DNA from: Leucaena leucocephala
Lineage: Eukaryota; Streptophyta; Magnoliopsida; Fabales; Fabaceae
Direction: 5' to 3'
Length of the DNA: 64,000 bases
Assembly: GCA_037074615.1 (NCBI GenBank)
Contig: CM073547.1
Location: 2,480,001-2,544,000, forward strand
A model generated the notes under the pieces. That model did not search any database and had not been told where the DNA came from. It saw nothing but the letters and a program-made list of their open reading frames with translations. The translations under genes were made by a program, and so were the position numbers. Position 1 is the first letter of the stretch. Every line of letters starts with the position of its first letter. Shown one piece after another: positions 12,511 through 24,106 of this stretch.

Positions 12511-14081
12511 AGAAAACGACGTGACATGGATCATGTTTAATAGTATTGCTTTGGATTTTGTTTAATAAAACTTTGGTCTTGGCTAGTATGCCTTGTGACT
12601 CATGAGCTTGGATGTGTTTTGAAATTTTATGGTTATTTTGACGAGTGTAACTCGTTCAACAAGAGAAATAATTCTTATCTTATTAATAGGATTGACTATA
12701 TAGATCACATGGTATTTTATGTTCTATCAATATTTACATATTTTATTAATAAAAAAGTCCATATTTTTGTTGTTGCCCATACTGGAGTTTTATCCTGACT
12801 ATATCTAGATCCAACCCCCTTCGTACACCTGACTATGATGGGTGAGTCTTCTAATAAAAATTTTCTACATGCACAAAAACTCAAACTTAAGACTTTATTT
12901 AAATTATATTGAACTACTTATCACTCAAATTAACTAAAATTGGTCAAAAGGTACATATTCAATAAGTTCATTTACCTCTTTGCATAAGACTCTACTCTTG
13001 CTTGATACCCGGGCATCCAACGGCTTTTTCCTAATTTTCAGAATGAGCTGGGCCCATAGGAGAAAGGGTAAGATCAGCCCATTTAAATGATTATAGGGCC
13101 TTTACACGTGTTCTTAGTGGTCCATGATATGTAAAAATAAAAGAGTATATAAGCGTTCTCTAAACTCTAATATTAATTTTTATAAAAAAAAACTCTAATT
13201 TTATTGAAAGATTGATACTAAATTTTCTTAATTTTTTTATATAAAAGAAAATAAAAGAGCAAACAACGTTATATCTACTATTAATTATTAAAAGAAAACG
13301 ACGTGACATGGATCATGTTTAATAGTATTGCTTTGGATTTTGTTTAATAAAACTTTGGTCTTGGCTAGTATGCCTTGTGACTCATGAGCTTGGATGTGTT
13401 TTGAAATTTTATGGTTATTTTGACGAGTGTAACTCGTTCAAGAAGAGCAATAATTCTTATCTTATTAATAGTATTGACTATATAGATCACATAGTATTTT
13501 ATGTTGTATCAATATTTAAATATTTAAATATTTTATTAGTCAAAAAGTCTATGTTTTTTTTTTGTTGCCCACCCGATTTACTGGATATTTATCTCGACTA
13601 TATCTGAATCTGACCTCCTTCGAACACCTGGTTATAGTGTGTGAGTCTTCCAATGGAGATTTTCTGTATACGCTAAGGCTCAAACTCAAAATTTTATTTA
13701 AACTATATCAAACCGCTTATCACTCGAACTAATTACTATTCAATAAGTTCATTTACCTCTTTGCATAATACTCTACTCTTGCTTGATACCGGGCTTCCAA
13801 GGGCTTTTTCCTAATTTTCAGAATGAGCTGGGCCCATAGGAGAAAGGGTGGGATCAGCAGCCCATTTAAATGATTATAGGGCCTTTACACGTGTTCTTAG
13901 TGGTCCATGATATGTAAAAATTAAAGAGCACATAAACGTTCTCTAGACTTTAATATTAATCTTTATAAAAAAAAAAAACTCTAATTGTATTGAAAGATCG
14001 ATACTAAATTTTCTTAAATTATTTTTATATAAAAGAAAATAAAAGAGCAAACAACGTTATATCTACGATTAATTATTAAAA
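12511..14081 (+). repeat. Tandem direct duplication, two units of about 785 bp
   Basis: Unit 1 (12511-13292) and unit 2 (13293 to about 14081) are offset by 782 bp. Both start AGAAAACGACGTGACATGG and both carry TTGCTTGATACC(C)GGGC, GAATGAGCTGGGCCCATAGG and AAAGAGCAAACAACGTTATA. The segment around 12780-12950 and its partner at 13570-13730 has diverged more than the flanks, with small indels. Each unit holds a short open frame starting MTHELGCVLKFYGYF, which is simply duplicated with the unit and resembles no known protein. The duplication begins about 180 bp after the upstream gene and does not include it. Confidence 0.9.
12825..12935 (+). repeat. Dispersed repeat 2, copy 1 (second copy at 13620-13732)
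   Basis: The motif GGTGAGTCTTC.AAT....ATTTTCT recurs in both tandem units and, on the opposite strand, at about 44820-44950. After it comes a run like CTCAAACT.A..ACTTTATTTAA and then CTTATCACTC. No coding potential. The family is not identified. Confidence 0.55.
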
Positions 14082-15244
14082 AAATGATAGAAGTAAGAGC
14101 GGCATGATTAAAGGATGATATGTTCATGGGAGGAGATCAAGCTGTGCCCACAAACTCTAATAATAATCAACTTTTTGATGAAGTTAGTGGGAAAATAACT
14201 CGACTTTTCTATACAAATCAATTTAAAGTTCTAATTACTTTTCTACTGCAAAGGGCATTTTGTGTTTTGTAGAAAAGATAATATATACTTTATTCCTTAT
14301 TTCCATTTTTATCACTTTTTAAATGTTTTATATTTTTATCCTTTATTTCCCACACTCATCATTTTCTCACTAAAATGTATCCATCTTCATTCATGCTTCT
14401 TTTCTATTTTTATCACCACCAGAATCCCTAAATTCAAAATATGCAGCCAATAAAAAGTTATTTAAATTTTCTTTATTTCTCAAAAACCATTAAAAAGAGC
14501 CAATTATGTGTATCAAATTAATATTTGGGGAACCTTTTTTAATATAAATAAGTTTTTTTTATAAAAAAAATGAAAGGAAAAATTTAAAAAAATTAAAAAA
14601 TTAATTTTGAAGACAGATTTTTTTATCTATAATAATGTAAAAGCAGAAGATTTACTAAATAATAATTAAGAATAAGATAATATATAACAAAAATAGGGGA
14701 AATAGATATACAATGTGACATGACATGGTCAATTTTTTTCATAAAAAAAATTTCAATAAAAAACGTATCTAGAAACTTGCTTGACTTGAAAATGAAAATC
14801 TTCTAGTTTTTTCCTTTCCAAAAAGGAAAAGAAAAGGGTAAGAACGAAAATGGGAAGGATAAGTCCCGAGCAGGAGCAACTGAGCAACCCAAAAGAAATT
14901 TGGGTCCATGCTGAAATAACAAGAAGGTTTCAGGACTTAATAGGAAAAAAAAACACAGCAAATTTTGAAGGCAATGGCAAGAAGTGGAAACCCCCTCTGA
15001 GGGCTTACTTCAGAGTTGAGAATTCTTCAGCTCTCGAGAGGCCTGTCCATTCTGCCAACTCATATTTCTGCTGTCTCCTTCTAAATCAATCCTCTCCTCT
15101 TGATTCGATCGAGCTCTATGACTGTGTGACCTAAATTCTCGAATTGGATCCAGCATTTTCTCGTTATCTCCTAATTGTCAATTGTCAATAAACCTCAATC
15201 AAATAGTAAATATCTCAAGTCTCTTAACTTCACTGCTAAGAAGG
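14082..15244. other. AT-rich spacer and putative leader of the BAP31-like locus
   Basis: 14082-14800 is AT-rich with nothing recognised. From about 14840 base composition becomes gene-like. A 94-codon frame at 14850-15134 has no recognisable domain and is more likely part of the 5' leader or promoter of the next gene. In-frame codons upstream of 15245 at the BAP31 locus do not match the family, so 15245 is taken as the start. Confidence 0.45.
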
Positions 15245-17360
15245 ATGATTAATTTACTGTTCTTAATGATATTCTTGGAGATGGCACTGATAATGGTTCT
15301 GCTATTTAAGACCCCTTTAAGGAAGCTAGTGATCATGGGCTTGGATCGGTTGAAGTGGGGCCGAGGACCCTTAATGGTGAAGTCCATAGGGGGAACAATT
15401 ATCGTTGTTTTGCTTTCTACTGTTCACAGCATGTTGAAGATTCGGAAGCGTGGGATCGAAAATGGAGCTGCAAATCGTACTGATCAGGTTCTTATGGCCC
15501 GACACCTTCTTGAAGCTACTCTTATAGGTATTCCTCCCTTCACTTTTTTCGAGTAAAATTTTACTTTTAATTTGAATGCAAATGTTGGGTGAGATCGCGG
15601 CTTGTTAGGTGAATATGATTCAAACTTAGAACAAGATTTCGTTTTTTATTGAATGAGTGTCACTTTACGCGTTAAGATCTAACTGCAGCTAATGTACGCT
15701 ATGGTTGTAATCAGCAGTTGAATGGATTCAGCTTCTTTGTCCTTCCATCATCGAGGAATCCAGCATTCACGTCTAGATTCTATAGTTAGGTCTAGAATAC
15801 GTTTCTGTTAGTTGGTGATTTCTTAGATTATTAACTTATAGGGAGCGAACTGCTGCTGTAGCTGAAGGTATGCAAGCTTCTGAATAAAATGGCAAACGTG
15901 TGTTTAGGAAAAGTGCTGTAGTTCTTGAGAAAGGGGAAGGGAGAGGGTGATATCTAGCAAAGGAAAAAACCAGCCTTCAATTTTAGATTAGTCTGTGATG
16001 ATGAGCACATTGATTAAGTTTGCCTTGCTTCCGGTTTTACCTGGATGTAGTGCATAGGTATTGCGCCTGGGAAGAGTTTCCCCAGTTCCTGCGTCAATAA
16101 AGCCTGGTATATCTGTCTGATCTAGATTCTAGATTCTAGTGCGATGTGGCAGTTCTTATAGTCTGATCTTGATGGCCTTAATATTTCTATGGTCCTTTTC
16201 TCACTAACAGGTAACTACTGATTTCCAACAACATTTGTATATTTTACATGAGCTGGAATTGTTTAATGTATTGTTACATATTTTTCAACAGTTACCTAAC
16301 TTATCCGAATACTGTTGCAATTTTGCATAGCAGAATAAGAGTAATTTTACCTTCTTCTCAAGAATTTTTCAAGTACATAAATTGCATTTCCCCGGGTAAT
16401 TCCTGCTCAAGCAGCTCTTAAGCGCAGTGTGGAAATTGTGTTGTGTTAAATGCAGATTTTCTTAAATCACATTTCGTGTTTGGAAACGATAGTTTCAATC
16501 CCGCATTCATTCTGTGAACAGGAAGACTAGTTAGTTTCATGAGAAAGAAGTCATAGAATGATAATTCTGTTCTGGGGCTAAGACTCTGCAGAGATCACCA
16601 TTTCTTTGTAGAGGGGCTTACTATCTGTTCTTGATTTCTTTCATAGCTTTCTTAGTCAAATATCATTCTCTTGCTTTTTCTATATATATGCAAACATAGT
16701 GAAATCAAATGTGATTTCATGAGGAATCTTGGCACTTCTACAGCGAAGATCATTTCATCCACATTCTGATGCCTTAAAAATCAATTCATTTGCTTAATGT
16801 GCTTTCATTGTCATGTCAAGAACATAATGCCATTACATTACCAAAAACCACCGTTCAAACCTTAAAAACACTTTAATGATGGCCATATCTTAAATTCCAG
16901 TCTAATCTAGACAAAAATGTTTAGAGTTGCAGGACCTGTGTAGTTTACCTAATTTTCTGATGGATTTGAGGGTATTCATTCTTGTTAGCGATTGGTCGTT
17001 TGGTTTTGGCCAATTGTTTGCAGGTTTTGTCATTTTTCTTGTATTTATGGTTGATAGACTACACCATTACATAAGATAACTTCGAATGCAAAGAAAGAGC
17101 ATGGAGGCTATCAAGAAACAAATACAAGGGCCTGAAGACGGAAAAATTGTGAGTACAGAAGAAATGAAAGCCTTGGAAGAAGAATCAGCTAAGTTGAGAG
17201 CGAAACTTAAACGATTGGAATCTGAACTTGTATCAAATCAGAAGATGTAAAAGTTGCAGAAGCCAATGCAGTTGCTCTGAGGAAACAATCCGAGGGGTTC
17301 CTTCTTGAGTATGATCGCCTGCTCGAAGAAAACCAGAACCTCCGCAACGAACTTCATTAA
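15245..17360 (+). pseudogene. BAP31-like (B-cell receptor-associated 31-like) gene with nonsense codon and frameshift
   Basis: Exon 1 (15245-15527) starts MINLLFLMIFLEMALIMV and continues KTPLRKLVIMGLDR and TDQVLMARHLLEATL, the conserved N-terminal membrane region of plant BAP31-like ER proteins. A 1.5-kb intron follows. Exon 2 (17024-17360) reads GFVIFLVFMVDRLHHYIR and then meets TAA at 17077-17079 where the family has Glu (HHYIRELR). Translation past it gives the expected coiled coil (MQRKSMEAIKKQ, LRAKLKRLESEL), but near 17242-17246 the frame slips by one missing base before VAEANAVALRKQSEGFLLEY and the terminal stop at 17358-17360. As written, the product would be about 112 residues: the membrane segments without the cytosolic coiled coil. 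Known members are ER membrane proteins linked to protein export and quality control. It is probably a pseudogene; an error-prone assembly is less likely to create the G-to-T-type nonsense change. Confidence 0.8.
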
Positions 17361-17978
17361 CCGGACCGGAGATTATCTCTCAGGTGGCAAGAAAGAACAT
17401 GTAAAGAACACATTTTCGCACGCACTCTTCTGGAGTACCATGGCACCATGCTGACACGAGGCTATCAATCTTCCCCAACATGTTCTTCAAGAGAAGTTTT
17501 TGCTTTGACTTCTAATTTTTAAACGTCATTGCTGAAATGGAATGAAGCTGCATAAATTTTGTGCTAACAAACTGTGATCAATCTTATTTCCATACTCAGT
17601 GCCGAATGTCTTTGCCTGCTATAGATTATTTCTTTTTCTTTTCATTTGGTGAAATATAGAGAATCTGTTTTACCTCTTAAGATTTCACAAATTTATGTAT
17701 AGAAACCTGAAGTGTCTGCTCCTGAAATTTAAAGAAATTTATGAATCATTAGTATGCATTGCCCCTCCGGATAAAAAAGTAGGTAACCAATACTAGACTT
17801 TCACTTCCAAAAACTCTCTTCAAAGTTTAAATTAAAAGTATTCTTTGATCTTTTTTCTAATCTAAATCCATCTAATAAGTAACTTTTCCCTTATTCTTTC
17901 TCACCACATAAATTATACTGGATTGCATTTGCAGCTGAAGAAACAAAGCAAAAGAAAATTATGCTTCCAAAAGTACGA
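17361..17978. other. Spacer between convergent 3' ends
   Basis: The BAP31-like locus (+) and the kinase gene (-) converge here. The stretch should hold both 3' untranslated regions. Nothing else is recognised. Confidence 0.5.
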
Positions 17979-19268
17979 TTAGAGAGGGAAAACTGAAAGC
18001 AAGTCATGAAAAATATTTCTCTTGGGAGCCAGTTTTATACATTGTGAACGTCCGAATAAAGATTCTCTGACGCAACAATCATCATTAATATGACAACACT
18101 CGCCGAATCCGACTATACTAATTACTGTTCTGAGTTCACAAGTACCAACCAAATAATTGTCCTCTCTAATGTAATTTGAACTGTCAAATCCGCAGTTCGC
18201 GGTTTCTTCATTAGATTCTCCGCCATGGAACTCTCTGATGCTGCTGTCTCTTACTGTGATCCATTTGTCATCACTTTCCCAATTGGGTGTAGAGGAAGAC
18301 AACCTACGAATTCTGCTTCTGGGACTAGGAGGATCCCAAGAACAGACGTGATCATGCGTCGGGTTCGGGTTCGGATCCCGTGTTTGGGTTTTCTGCAACT
18401 CGTCAAACGAGTCCCAGAAACCTCGATCCAGCAACACGCTAGTTGGAGACTTTGAACTAGAATCATCAAATTTCTTCGGGACACTGCTTGAATCCTGAAC
18501 GAACTCATGTTTAAGAAGCTCATCTGCTGACCACCTCTCTTTTGGATCTGCTTTCAAACACATGGTGACAAAATCCTTCCCTTGCTCTGACAAGGAATTC
18601 GGAATCTCCGGTACCTCGCCGGAGAATCCGACTCGATACAGGACACTCAACGGGTCAGAAACGTCATGCCACGGTGCTTTTCCGGTGATCATCTCCAGCA
18701 CAGTACAGCCAAGAGCCCACACGTCGGCAGGGAACCCCTGCTGCTCCCCACGCGCCACCTCCGGTGACATAAATGCCGGGGTGCCGGCAATCACCCCACA
18801 ACCATAATCCTGTGCCGCCGCAACTCTCCGGGAACAACCCAAGTCAGCAATTTTAGCCCCTTCATCGGTGAGCAAAACGTTCTGGCCTTTCAAATCACAA
18901 TGCACAATCCCGTTGGAATGCAAGTAGTTCAACCCAAGCAGAATCTGACGAGCATAACGTCCAACCAAGATCTCATCCAACCCACCATCACGCTCGCGAA
19001 TTTCGTCGGCGATTGACCCGTAAGGCGCATACTCCATGAATAAGTTATACATGAAGGCGCCATTTTCAAAGGTGGTATCACAACCTTCATATGCTACAAT
19101 ATGAGGACACTCCAATGTAGAGAGAATACTCTGTTCTCTCCTGAGAAATTCCGACCATTGGAGCTCCACCGACTTCACCGCTAAAATCCGACTAGACCCA
19201 CGAAACTCTGCAACCGACACGGTGGCGGTGGAACCCCGGCCGATGGTGTGCCCCCTAGTCCACCCCAT
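17979..19268 (-). CDS. MEKK-type MAP kinase kinase kinase, MAPKKK17/18-like
   Basis: A single exon of 429 codons starts MGWTRGHTIGRGSTATVSVA. The kinase domain spans about residues 3-260: Gly-rich loop GRGSTATV (10-17), Lys32 in AVKS, Glu45 of helix C, catalytic HCDLKGQN (123-130), DLG (142-144) in place of DFG, and GTPAFMSPE (162-170). GTPAF(M/V)xPE and the SVLYRVG.S.E.PE.P motif place it in the plant MAPKKK15-21 group, closest to MAPKKK17/18. The Ser/Pro-rich tail holds SPTSV..DRGFWDS, also found in that pair. In Arabidopsis, MAPKKK17/18 are induced by abscisic acid and act through MKK3; that role is inferred here, not seen. At 429 residues it is longer than Arabidopsis MAPKKK17/18. All catalytic residues are present, so it is probably active. 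Confidence 0.93.
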   Translation of the reverse strand: MGWTRGHTIGRGSTATVSVAEFRGSSRILAVKSVELQWSEFLRREQSILSTLECPHIVAYEGCDTTFENGAFMYNLFMEYAPYGSIADEIRERDGGLDEILVGRYARQILLGLNYLHSNGIVHCDLKGQNVLLTDEGAKIADLGCSRRVAAAQDYGCGVIAGTPAFMSPEVARGEQQGFPADVWALGCTVLEMITGKAPWHDVSDPLSVLYRVGFSGEVPEIPNSLSEQGKDFVTMCLKADPKERWSADELLKHEFVQDSSSVPKKFDDSSSKSPTSVLLDRGFWDSFDELQKTQTRDPNPNPTHDHVCSWDPPSPRSRIRRLSSSTPNWESDDKWITVRDSSIREFHGGESNEETANCGFDSSNYIREDNYLVGTCELRTVISIVGFGECCHINDDCCVRESLFGRSQCIKLAPKRNIFHDLLSVFPL

Positions 19269-19325
19269 GTGTGAATTTAGTGTGTTTAAGATTAGTTTGG
19301 TAGAAGCTACATCTTTCTCGTGTTA

Positions 19326-19345
19326 CTATATATATATATATATAT
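19326..19345 (-). promoter_or_regulatory. TATA-rich core promoter of the MAPKKK gene
   Basis: A (TA)n run 58-77 bp upstream of the ATG, reading as a TATA element on the minus strand. It is also a microsatellite, so length variation could alter promoter strength. Confidence 0.45.
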
Positions 19346-20025
19346 GAAAAGGTTGAGACTTTGGAGTGATGTGATTGGGTGACTGATGGAAAGAGTGGGA
19401 ATGAAAGGTTTTTTGGTTGTTTGCGAAGAATTTATGGGCGGCCGCCGTGTTGTGGAGTGATGGTGGAAAGGGGACACGTGGAAGGAGGAGAGGGACGTTG
19501 GGGTGGTGTTGTTGGTGTTTGGCCGGCGATGAAGAGAAATTGGAATGATGCGTAGCTTTGGAAGCTAAAGCTGAGGCACATGGCTGCACGTGCTGTCACT
19601 CGAGCTTTTTCATCCATTCATATTCATTCATAGAGAGCGGTGATTTGGATAATATAGTTATAATTATTATAACCATAATAATAAATTAATAATATGTTCC
19701 ACAGATCATTCCAGGAGGTAATCAAGGAATGGTGCATGCAGATGCAATGTATGACAGCCTTTCATCGTCATTTTCCACTCTCGAGTTCTCTCCAACCCTA
19801 AGAAATTGATGCGTAAGTAGTGAACATTAATTTTCTTATACACATTTCAAGAAATCTAATCTAAACTAACTATAGATATGTGACTAAGTTGTAGGAGATA
19901 ATTTAACACTATTCCATCATTTTTTTTAAGGGCATGTTAACTCATTTTCAGCAAGTGCCACCTTTCTTTTTTTAAATTTCTCTTCCAATACCTCAAGGCC
20001 TGTCATCTTTTAGGGAAAATAATGA

Positions 20026-20180
20026 CTCCAGATTCATTCGGGTTGGGAATTAAATGATCATTTCGGCCGGCTATCCTATTACCTATATTTTTATGCACTA
20101 ATTGCTCTAGACTAATTCAGGTTAGGAATTAAATGACCCTTTCGGACAACTATTCTATTACTTGTATTGCTATGTACTTA
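20026..20180 (+). repeat. Imperfect tandem repeat, two 76-79 bp units
   Basis: Units at 20026-20104 and 20105-20180 share GG(G)AATTAAATGA.C.TTTCGG, then TATTCTATTAC-like and TATG.ACT strings. Differences are scattered substitutions. Confidence 0.7.
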
Positions 20181-21096
20181 AGTTTAGACCTTTAGTTAAG
20201 TTAGATAAACCTCATAACTAGTTGTTCTGAACGACCAGTGCCACATTTCTTTAATCATATATAACATATTTTTTATATAAATATAAATGTCTTTTATTTT
20301 GCCTCCCAAGTAAAATATATACAACTCTGTTTTCAGTTTTAGTTATATACAAACTATATTTAATTATGAGCAATTAGGAACAAAATGAAAGATATTTATA
20401 TATAGTTGAAGTCTAAAGATATATTACATGAAAAAGAGTTATCCGTACTCAAAGACCTAGGTTCTGATATAAATTTTAAACACTTTGGGGCAATAAATAT
20501 TATATTTAACTTTAATATAATATCTACTTAATTAATTTATATAAATTAATTAAATTAATTATTTATAATAATTGTGTATCGATTTCTCTAATATACCCTT
20601 TTCAATCATATTAGGCTATTATTTAAGTTAAGAACAAAAGAGACAAAGATATATATTTTTAAAAATGAATCATAAACATTTTGTTAAATTCTATAAGGAA
20701 TGTTGTGTTACAAATCGATAAGGGAAATCTAAGAGGGCATCATTTCTTATTTATGTATATCACAGTAAGAAATGGGGGAAATTTGCATTTTAAGGTTCAA
20801 CTGAAAAATAACCATAATATAAATGCACGCCGTGGCAGATGTGATGTGGATCTTGTAATCTCGTTCGGTGTTTTTAGTTATTTTCATACGAAGGCCGCGT
20901 CAAAGGAAAGTAAAGTGTCATGCAAGTTCACGACAATTCAGCAAGTCAATGAGGAGGGCATTGACTTCTTCTTGTTTGGGTAATGTCTGAAGTAGATTAA
21001 ATTGACCCATACAGAGTCTTCGTGACGAAGGTTCATGAACCTTCTTGTTGCTTTCCTTCGCAGAGTAACAGTTTCGGTATGACTTAGATGGGTTAT

Positions 21097-21580
21097 GGGC
21101 ATGTTTGGTTTTCATCAAACTAGAAAACTAATGATTTTAGAAGTTTTTTAGTAAAAAAATTAGTTTACAAAAATTTTAAAATAAACAATTATATTTATCT
21201 AAAATAATTTTTGAACTAAATTATAGTTTTAGATAAATTTATTAGAGTAATTTTTATAACAGTAAAAGAATTTATAAACTACTCAATTATTATTTTACCC
21301 TTATATTTTTTTATATAATCTCTCCTATATTTTCTATATTTTCTATATCTCTTTTCTTTCATCTATCTTTTACAATATCTCTCCTCTTTCTCTTCTATCT
21401 TTTTCACTATCTCTCATCTCTTTTTTACCATCCCTCTCCTCTCATACTTTTAATAAAATTATACCATTTTTATAATTTTTTAATTATAGAAGTCCTAATA
21501 ATTATCTAAACATTCATTTATCTAGAATCACTTTTTTTATAAAGTCTTATTTTCTAAAATCATATTTAAACGTACATTAT
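21097..21580 (+). mobile_element. MITE-like element, family 1 copy B
   Basis: The left end GGGCATGTTTGG is identical to that of copy D over 12 bases; the right end (ATTTAAACGTACAT) is degraded. It has the family core at 21260-21298 (CAGTAAAAGAATTTATAAAC and following) and a CT-rich tract at 21320-21450. Same orientation as copy A. No coding capacity. Confidence 0.65.
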
Positions 21581-23528
21581 GTTATATCAGATATTTTATC
21601 AGAATAAATAATCTATCTTTATAAAAAAAACAAAATTAAATTAAACAACCCTCCTTTCTTTTTAACTCTTAAAACAAGAAGCTGAGATTTAAGACCTATT
21701 CGGTTTTAAGCTGAGAATCTTTTTTACATATTTCTTTTGATTTTTTGAATTGAGGCCTTTTTTATTATGTGTCTTGTGTCCTTAAATAGATAGTCTATCA
21801 AAAGGGTGTTTTTAATGGAAGGAAGTAACATATCGTTCTACCGTTTTCAAGTACTATTTTCTACTCATTCATATTTTGCTTCCATTGAGTTACTCTTTTG
21901 CTTATGTGGTTTTGTCACCACGTTTTTTTGTAGGAATAATTTATTTAATTTTAAAAAATACTACTTCTTCATTTATTAAAGAGTTATATAATATCTCTTA
22001 ATAATAATATTATCTATATATATATATATGACTCAAATCGAGTAACTAAAGAGTGAAAACTAAAAAGTGATATTCAAACTAACAAACTTAATAAATTGAG
22101 TGTAAGCGAGTTTGGTTTTTAAATGCTATCTAGTTAAGTACGTTGGATGTGCATTCAAAATATTTTATTTTATTAAAAATGAATAAATTATATCTTTTGT
22201 TTGGATAATTCTCCAATTAAAAAAAATAATTAAGGCTAATAATTATGGGAAGGGCCGACAATGAGTGAAGTACATGCATGCATGAGTGGAAAGAAAAAGG
22301 AAGGGCGACGTGGTCGTGAAGCAATGCTTCCCCCTAATCTTTGTCACCGCCTTCACATGCCGACCAGCTTTTACCTTCCCCCCCTTTTCATCATCATCAT
22401 TATCTCCCCCTCCCTTATTTTTACATTAATTAAAACTTATTTTTACATTAAAACTTTATGTGATATTTAGTTTAGGAGTTATCTAAATAACTTTAAAAAT
22501 TAGATAAATTTTAATTTAAAAATAAATAAATTATGTAATTATAATATAACTAACTTAATTTTTTTAAAATATATATAATATTAAATTATATATTAATTTA
22601 TAAATTAAATAAATTAATTTTTAAAAAATACTAAGAATTAGAGATAAAATGAATTTGGACTCTTATATTTAGGATAAAGACTATAACTTTTATTATAAGA
22701 AAAAAAAAAGACTAAAACTTCTATATTGAACACATAGGAGTAATTTATCATCCAGTACTCAGTACTCTCTCAGTCTCTCTGTATCTCAATTCTGTTAATT
22801 GGCAAAGTATACAAACTCCTTTTCTTAATTCAATTTTAAATAGAGAATATCCTACTTATTTATCTATATTGTATAATTTAATAGAAAATATTCCAGTGCA
22901 TAAATTATAATAAAGATGCACGTATATTTTCAGAGTACAAATATTGGCCTAATAAAATTCACAAAAAAAAAAAAAATCGACGTCCTTGTTTGGGGGAAAA
23001 AATCCTTTCAAATGATTATCCTAAAAAATCATATTGCAGAACAAATTAAAGATAATCATAGAAATATTCTCTTAAAATAATCATATTAGAACTAAGTATG
23101 AGTTATGTAGGATATAATTAAATTAAAGTACTGAAATTTTTTTATAAATGGATACAAAAGAGTATTTAACATTGAAAAGAACATATTAATATGAAGTACT
23201 GAAATATTTGAGCTTGTTATTGATGTTCTTGGCACTGTCTACCAAATTCAAAAAGCTTTGAACTTTCCGTTCATCTCAGCACATTCAATTTTCTTCAATT
23301 TAGCTCTTAAAATGGTTCCTTCAAATCGTTTCTTCAAGACCGCAACACGCTCATCAATATTGCCGTCTGTGTCCTCAATTAAGATCTTATGTTTCTTATT
23401 TGCATCTTTTTGCCTTTATTCTTCTTCTCCTTTGTCGTGCATACGCTTTTGCCTCATTGTTTTTTTCTTTTATCATCATCATCGTGTTTTTGTAATACTC
23501 ACTTTTAAGGTTTTCTTAAGCACATATC

Positions 23529-23559
23529 CTCCCAAAGTGTGTGTTTATGTGTGTGCGTG

Positions 23560-23593
<34 letters not shown>
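23529..23593. repeat. Compound microsatellite (GT)n(AT)n(AG)n
   Basis: A GT-rich stretch passes directly into (TA)n at 23559-23576 and then (GA)n. Confidence 0.9.
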
Positions 23594-24106
23594 TGCGCCT
23601 ATTAGCAATAGGATTTGATTTGCCTTTTTAAATTATAAAGATCCTCAATTATCTTCAAATGATTTGATTTGCTTATTTTTTAAATTAAAAAACCCTCCTC
23701 TAATATCTTCTTAGTTGGTCATCTAAATAAACAAAGATAGGGTAAAAGATTAATTTAAAACGAGAGAGAGAGAAAGATATTAATGAATCAAATATCCATT
23801 TTTTCTCACTTAACTTTTTTTAATTGAATAATCTAATCAGGATAATAAACGCCATTACGAGCACATCACACACAAGTAAACAGAAAAGAGACCAAGTAAA
23901 TAAGGAATCCAGAGAGCCATATATACAACCCTTTATAAGTTTAAAATGTAATCCATAGTTTAGTCTTAATCCCACATTATGGCCATAAGCCTCACAAACC
24001 CCAGTGAGAGGAAGTCGACAATATATACATACAAAGCCATAAAACTTAAAGCTCCGTTTTGATATTGCAAGGGGTCCTAAAACCACAAGCAAATAAACCA
24101 CTTTGT

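Larger units (their letters stand above)
19346..24106. other. AT-rich intergenic spacer with repeats
   Basis: No gene is supported. Contents: an imperfect tandem repeat at 20026-20180, MITE family 1 copy B at 21097-21580, an (AT)n tract at about 22014-22029 and a compound microsatellite at 23529-23593. A 100-codon frame at 20681-20983 has no recognisable feature and is left out. The last few hundred bases are the 3' flank of the aspartic proteinase gene. Confidence 0.5.

Noticed and set aside
14850..15134. 94-codon frame upstream of the BAP31-like gene
   Set aside because: No recognisable domain; position fits a leader or promoter of the next gene.
20681..20983. 100-codon plus-strand frame in the 19-24 kb spacer
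   Set aside because: No signal peptide, domain or splice context; a chance frame is the simpler reading.
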